Of a stretch of 52,008 bases of DNA, positions 48,150 through 52,008 are shown piece by piece. Both the position numbers and the translations under genes were made by a program. Below the pieces are notes generated by a model. That model did not search any database, was not told where the DNA came from, and saw nothing but the letters and a program-made list of their open reading frames with translations. The DNA lies in contig CALULT010000014.1 of the NCBI GenBank assembly GCA_944321565.1, forward strand, positions 1-52,008. Direction: 5' to 3'. Numbering within the stretch: position 1 is the first letter of the stretch; the number at the start of each line of letters is the position of its first letter. This DNA is from an uncultured Paraprevotella sp. (GTDB taxonomy: Bacteria > Bacteroidota > Bacteroidia > Bacteroidales > Bacteroidaceae).

Positions 48150-50165
48150 ATGAACAGTAAACAAGTAATGAACCACGCAGCCGACAACATCCGCATCTTG
48201 GCTGCTTCAATGGTAGAGAAAGCGAAATCCGGACACCCCGGAGGTGCCATGGGTGGTGCCGACTTCATCAACGTGTTGTATTCGGAATTCCTGCAATACG
48301 ACCCCGAAAACCCGAAATGGGAAGGCCGTGACCGCTTCTTCCTCGACCCTGGCCACATGGCTCCCATGCTCTATTCGCAGCTGGCTCTGATTGGCAAGTT
48401 CTCGCTCGATGAACTGCAGCAATTGCGCCAGTGGGGCTCCCCCACCCCAGGACACCCCGAAGTTGATGTCATGCGTGGCATTGAAAACACTTCCGGCCCG
48501 CTCGGACAAGGCCATGTGTTTGCCGTGGGTGCCGCCATCGCGGCCAAGTTCCTGGCAGCCCGCACCGGTAATCCCACTTTTGCCAAGGAGACCATTTATG
48601 CCTATATTTCCGATGGTGGCGTACAGGAGGAAATCTCACAGGGCGCAGGCCGTATCGCCGGTTGCCTAGGATTGGACAACCTCATCATGTTCTACGACTC
48701 CAACGACATCCAGCTTTCCACCGAAACCAAGGACGTGACTAGCGAAGACACGGCCATGAAATATCGCGCTTGGAACTGGAACGTCATTGAAATCAACGGC
48801 AACGATTGCGATGAAATCCGCGAAGCTTTGAAGGCTGCCAAGGCTGAAAGCAAACGCCCGACACTGATTATCGGTAAGTGCATCATGGGCAAGGGGGCCC
48901 GCAAGGCCGACAACTCGTCCTACGAGCACAACTGCAAGACACACGGTGCGCCGCTCGGTGGTGATGCCTACAAAAATACCATGGTCAACTTGGGTGCGGA
49001 CCCCGAAAACCCGTTCGTCATCTTCGACGACGTGAAGGAGCTCTACGCCAACCGTGCTGCGGAATTGAAAGGCATCGTGTCCGCCCGCTACGAAGAGGAA
49101 AAGGCATGGGCTGCCGAGAATCCTGAAAAGGCCGCACAGCAGGCCGAATGGTTCAGTGGCAAAGCTCCCCAAGTGGATTGGGCTGCCGTCCAGCAGAAAG
49201 CCGGCGATGCCACCCGCAATGCTTCGGCTGCCGTCTTGGGCGTATTGGCCGAACAAGTGCCCAACATGATTTGCGCTTCCGCCGACTTGTCCAACTCAGA
49301 CAAGACTGATGGATTCCTGAAGAAGACCCACGCCTTTACATCCGGCGACTTCAGCGGTGCCTTCTTCCAAGCCGGTGTGGCCGAACTCACGATGGCTTGC
49401 TGCTGCATCGGCATGATGCTCCATGGCGGTGTCATCGCGGCTTGCGGCACGTTCTTCGTATTCTCCGACTACATGAAGCCTGCTGTCCGCATGGCAGCCC
49501 TCATGCAAGTGCCTGTCAAGTTCATTTGGACACATGACGCATTCCGCGTAGGTGAAGACGGACCGACCCACGAACCAGTAGAACAGGAAGCCCAAATCCG
49601 CCTGATGGAAAAACTGAAGAACCACCATGGCCAAAACTCCCTGCTCGTGCTCCGTCCGGCCGATGCAGAAGAGACCACTGCTTGCTGGAAGCTTGCCATG
49701 GAGAACACCGACACCCCGTCGGCTCTCATCCTCTCTCGTCAGAACATCGAAATGCTCCCAGCCGGGAACGACTATGCCCAGTCGGCCAAAGGCGCCTACA
49801 TCGTGGCCGGTTCCGATGAGAATCCCGATGTCATCCTCGTGGCTTCGGGCTCCGAAGTGTCCACCCTCGTGGCCGGTGCCGCCTTGCTGCGTGCCGACGG
49901 CGTGAAAGTGCGCATCGTCAGCTGCCCGTCCGAAGGCTTGTTCCGCAGCCAAGATGCCGCTTACCAAGAGAGTGTGCTGCCCGCCGGTGCCAAGATTTTC
50001 GGCCTCACCGCCGGACTGCCCGTCAACCTCCAAGGTTTGGTGGGTGCCAATGGCAAAGTATTCGGCTTGGAAAGCTTTGGTTTCTCCGCTCCCTACAAGG
50101 TGCTCGACGAGAAACTCGGCTTCACGGCGCAGAACGTGTATAACCAAGTTAAAGCCATGCTCTGA
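48150..50165 (+). CDS. tkt: Transketolase
   Basis: 671 residues, single-chain TPP enzyme that moves two-carbon units in the pentose phosphate pathway. N-terminal AKSGHPGGAMGGADFINVL, DPGHMAPMLYS and the TPP/metal site (AYISDGGVQEE, FYDSNDIQLS) are seen, then the pyrimidine-binding domain with GVAELTMACCCIGMMLHGG and THDAFRVGEDGPTHEPVEQ (transketolase motif). The C-terminal domain is present too. Inside the arabinose operon it takes the xylulose 5-phosphate produced upstream. Confidence 0.96.
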   Translation: MNSKQVMNHAADNIRILAASMVEKAKSGHPGGAMGGADFINVLYSEFLQYDPENPKWEGRDRFFLDPGHMAPMLYSQLALIGKFSLDELQQLRQWGSPTPGHPEVDVMRGIENTSGPLGQGHVFAVGAAIAAKFLAARTGNPTFAKETIYAYISDGGVQEEISQGAGRIAGCLGLDNLIMFYDSNDIQLSTETKDVTSEDTAMKYRAWNWNVIEINGNDCDEIREALKAAKAESKRPTLIIGKCIMGKGARKADNSSYEHNCKTHGAPLGGDAYKNTMVNLGADPENPFVIFDDVKELYANRAAELKGIVSARYEEEKAWAAENPEKAAQQAEWFSGKAPQVDWAAVQQKAGDATRNASAAVLGVLAEQVPNMICASADLSNSDKTDGFLKKTHAFTSGDFSGAFFQAGVAELTMACCCIGMMLHGGVIAACGTFFVFSDYMKPAVRMAALMQVPVKFIWTHDAFRVGEDGPTHEPVEQEAQIRLMEKLKNHHGQNSLLVLRPADAEETTACWKLAMENTDTPSALILSRQNIEMLPAGNDYAQSAKGAYIVAGSDENPDVILVASGSEVSTLVAGAALLRADGVKVRIVSCPSEGLFRSQDAAYQESVLPAGAKIFGLTAGLPVNLQGLVGANGKVFGLESFGFSAPYKVLDEKLGFTAQNVYNQVKAML

Positions 50166-50608
50166 TGATGGAGGTCAAGACTGTCGGTCTGGCTTCAGAC
50201 CATGCGGGATTCGCCCTCAAGCAGTTCGTCAAGCAATACTTGGCTGAGAAGGGTTACGCCTATCGCGACTTCGGCACCGACTCGGAAGCCAGTTGCGACT
50301 ATGCAGACTATGCCCACCCCCTGGCCCTCGCCGTGGAACGCGGCGAATGCTATCCCGGCATAGCCATCTGTGGCAGCGGCGAAGGCATCAGCATGACCTT
50401 GAACAAGCACCAGGGCATCCGTGCCGGACTGAGTTGGATTCCGGAAATCGCCCACTTGTGCCGCCAACACAACGATGCCAACGTCTTGGTCATGCCGGGA
50501 CGCTTCATCGACACGGACATGGCGCGCAAAATCATGGACGAGTTCTTTGCCACCGACTTCGAAGGCGGACGCCATCAGAAGCGCATTGACAAGATGGCGG
50601 TAAAGTAG
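50165..50608 (+). CDS. rpiB: Ribose-5-phosphate isomerase B
   Basis: 147 residues. LASDHAGFALKQFVKQYL at the N-terminus, the first active-site Cys in SCDYADYAHPLA and the CGSGEGISMTLNK loop are characteristic of RpiB/LacA isomerases. Interconverts ribose and ribulose 5-phosphate and thereby supplies transketolase with acceptor. Its ATG shares one base with the tkt stop (TGATG), so translation is coupled. ATG 50168 is an alternative. Last gene of the arabinose operon. Confidence 0.95.
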   Translation: MMEVKTVGLASDHAGFALKQFVKQYLAEKGYAYRDFGTDSEASCDYADYAHPLALAVERGECYPGIAICGSGEGISMTLNKHQGIRAGLSWIPEIAHLCRQHNDANVLVMPGRFIDTDMARKIMDEFFATDFEGGRHQKRIDKMAVK

Positions 50609-50632
50609 CCGCACATCAACCATGCATTAAAT

Positions 50633-50672
50633 GCCGCGGGCTATCCAAAAGAGATGATGCCCGCGGCTTTTT
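50633..50672 (+). terminator. Intrinsic terminator of the arabinose operon
   Basis: GCCGCGGGC (50633-50641) pairs perfectly with GCCCGCGGC (50659-50667), followed by five T. Outer bases TGCAT/ATGCA can extend the stem. Confidence 0.85.
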
Positions 50673-50706
50673 GCATGAAACCGGCATTGAAGCCGTCCTT
50701 TTCAAC

Positions 50707-50743
50707 GTAACCATCCGAAACTCGGCGTGTTTCGGATGGTTAC
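50707..50743. repeat. Perfect 15-bp inverted repeat before the recombinase
   Basis: GTAACCATCCGAAAC (50707-50721) and GTTTCGGATGGTTAC (50729-50743) around a 7-base loop. It ends 46 bases before the recombinase ATG and has no T-run, so it is more likely a recombination or regulatory site than a terminator. Confidence 0.85.
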
Positions 50744-50789
50744 GATTCTTTAATGTACTTTAGTGGCAAAAAACATTAAAAGTTCAACT

Positions 50790-51842
50790 ATGGCCACAGT
50801 AAAAGCAAAATTCCGCCCATCGACAGTTGAAGGACGTCCGGGCAATATCGTCTATTTTATAACCCACTGCCGTGTCATCAGGCAAATCACGACTGCATAC
50901 AAAGTGTTTCCATACGAGTGGGATGACAAACTTTCAAAACCTGTTGTGGCACCAAGCAACGAACGAACTGCCATTATTCAACTGATAACCCGAAAAGTTG
51001 ACGAAGATTTGAAAAGGCTAAACGGAATCATAGAAAATTTCAACCGACTGCAACATGGCTATTCGTCCGAAGATGTAATTATGGAATTCCAACGCATCGA
51101 AAAGGGAAATACACTTTTTGTGTTCATGGAGAATGTAATCGAACGACTTCTGAAACTGAACCATGTCGGCACTGCCAAAAACTACCGTGCCGCAATCAAC
51201 AGTTTCAAAAAATTCCGGAATCACGAAGAACTTCCATTGAACGCAATAGACCATGCCACAATGGAAGACTATCAGGCATATCTGAAATCAATCGGCTTGT
51301 CCCCAAATTCCATATCTTTTTATATGCGCATTCTCAGGGCTGTCTATAATCGTGCGGTCGAGCAAGAAATGACACAAGACAGGAAACCTTTCCGCACGGT
51401 ATTCACCGGGATGGAAAAAACACCCAAACGGGCAATTCCGATCAATGGCATCAGGCGAATCAAGAACCTTGACCTCACATCCAAACCCAACCTTGAATTT
51501 GCCCGCGACATATTCCTGTTCCTCTTCTTTTGTCGTGGCATGTCGTTTATAGATGCCGCCTTTTTGAGAAAAACGGATATCCAGGACGATGTGCTGACTT
51601 ATCGACGTCAAAAGACAAGCCAAGTACTTCGCGTCAAAATCATAAAACCCATCAAAGAACAAATAGACCGCTATTCAAATAATGATTCACCTTACCTGCT
51701 ACCTATTATAACCCGCCCCGGGAGTGACGAGCGCAAACAATACGAAGCCGCCTTACGCCGTATAAACAATGCATTGAAAATCATAGCCGACATGGCGAAA
51801 CTGCCAAGTTCGCTTACAACGTATGTTAGCCGTCACAAATGA
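50790..51842 (+). pseudogene. Tyrosine recombinase lacking its C-terminal catalytic end
   Basis: About 350 codons from ATG 50790 (a GTG at 50763 is also in frame). The N-terminal arm-type domain (ATVKAKFRPSTVEGRPGNIVYFITH, core KFRPSTVEGRPGNIVYF), the SAM-like core-binding domain (about 105-205, KLNHVGTAKNYRAAINSFKKF, core HVGTAKNYRAAINSF) and the first part of the catalytic domain (FLFFCRGMSFIDAAFL with the first Arg) are seen. The chain ends LTTYVSRHK, then TGA. In relatives this is where the HxxR box starts, so the second Arg, the His/Trp and the nucleophilic Tyr are absent. Base use is more AT-rich than the arabinose operon, as in integrated elements. Confidence 0.8.
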
Positions 51843-52008
51843 GAATCGCCTAAAAGCAAATCCGTAAAATATTGAATTTCAATAGCATAACAAGAATAAC
51901 AAAAATCTGAATAACAAACAGGTAACATACAGAGTAAAAATAATGTCCTACCAAGAGCAAGAAAATTGGTTTGTCAGATACACAAAGGTAGTGAATTCAA
52001 CTTGATTT
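51843..52008. other. AT-rich end of window, no gene recognised
   Basis: The 166 bases after the recombinase stop are A-rich with many short stops. A 20-codon frame (ATG 51943, stop 52003-52005) starts SYQEQENWFVRYTK; it is too short to assign. I do not find the missing recombinase motifs in any forward frame here. Confidence 0.6.

Overview
The window reads as chromosomal DNA of a gut-type Bacteroidales bacterium, most likely family Bacteroidaceae. Five things support this: the ATP synthase gene order atpD-C-B-E-F-H-A-G; at least a dozen Bacteroidetes-type promoters with a TAnnTTTG -7 box; a Nudix-fold arabinose regulator; a eukaryote-like glycogen branching enzyme; and PyrB fused in an operon with PyrI. 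Base composition is about half GC in the genes and AT-rich between them. I saw no rRNA or tRNA gene and no CRISPR array.

Layout. 1-560 (minus): start of a HipBA toxin-antitoxin pair, cut by the window edge, then a divergent spacer with a large nested hairpin. 976-4325 (plus): ispE, a secreted basic low-complexity protein and a DUF3089-type lipoprotein, each with its own promoter. 4391-4610: ten tandem 22-bp units. 4710-5672 (minus): LysR regulator. 5943-12704 (plus): complete F1Fo ATP synthase operon, closed by a bidirectional terminator. 12799-19346 (minus): six-gene operon kdsB, MORN-repeat protein, inositol-phosphatase-like enzyme, YhcH-like protein, glgB and a membrane protein. 19442-19831 (plus): folK. 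19864-22191 (minus): a class A penicillin-binding protein. 22378-25693 (plus): pyrB, pyrI, a flavin-reductase-like gene and glyA. 25780-26514: 3' remnant of a UvrD-like helicase. 26605-28863 (minus): tilS and a GT2 glycosyltransferase. 29034-29122: a second 22-bp array. 29129-30800 (minus): a small beta-barrel-like protein and a LysM glucosaminidase. 30903-36198 (plus): cdd, an ABC-F ATPase, grpE, dnaJ and folC. 36209-36410: a MITE-like palindromic element.

The last third is a sugar-catabolism block. The operon galM-gluP-galK takes up and phosphorylates galactose. After a terminator and a repeat-rich 375-bp spacer comes an L-arabinose regulon: secreted aldose epimerase, sodium symporter, AraR, AraD, AraA, AraB, transketolase and RpiB. 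Together these convert external arabinose to xylulose 5-phosphate and feed it into the non-oxidative pentose phosphate pathway. The window ends in AT-richer accessory DNA holding a tyrosine recombinase that stops just where its last catalytic motifs should begin.

The most notable non-standard signals are the two related 22-bp arrays, whose cores run in opposite directions while their edges share one direction; the MITE-like palindrome at 36209-36410; the 22-bp duplication with inverted partners upstream of the arabinose operon; an ABC-F protein with one degraded ATP site; and the truncated recombinase behind a perfect 15-bp hairpin. I found no clear multi-gene system that is wholly new. All functional calls are from reading motifs, not from database searches.
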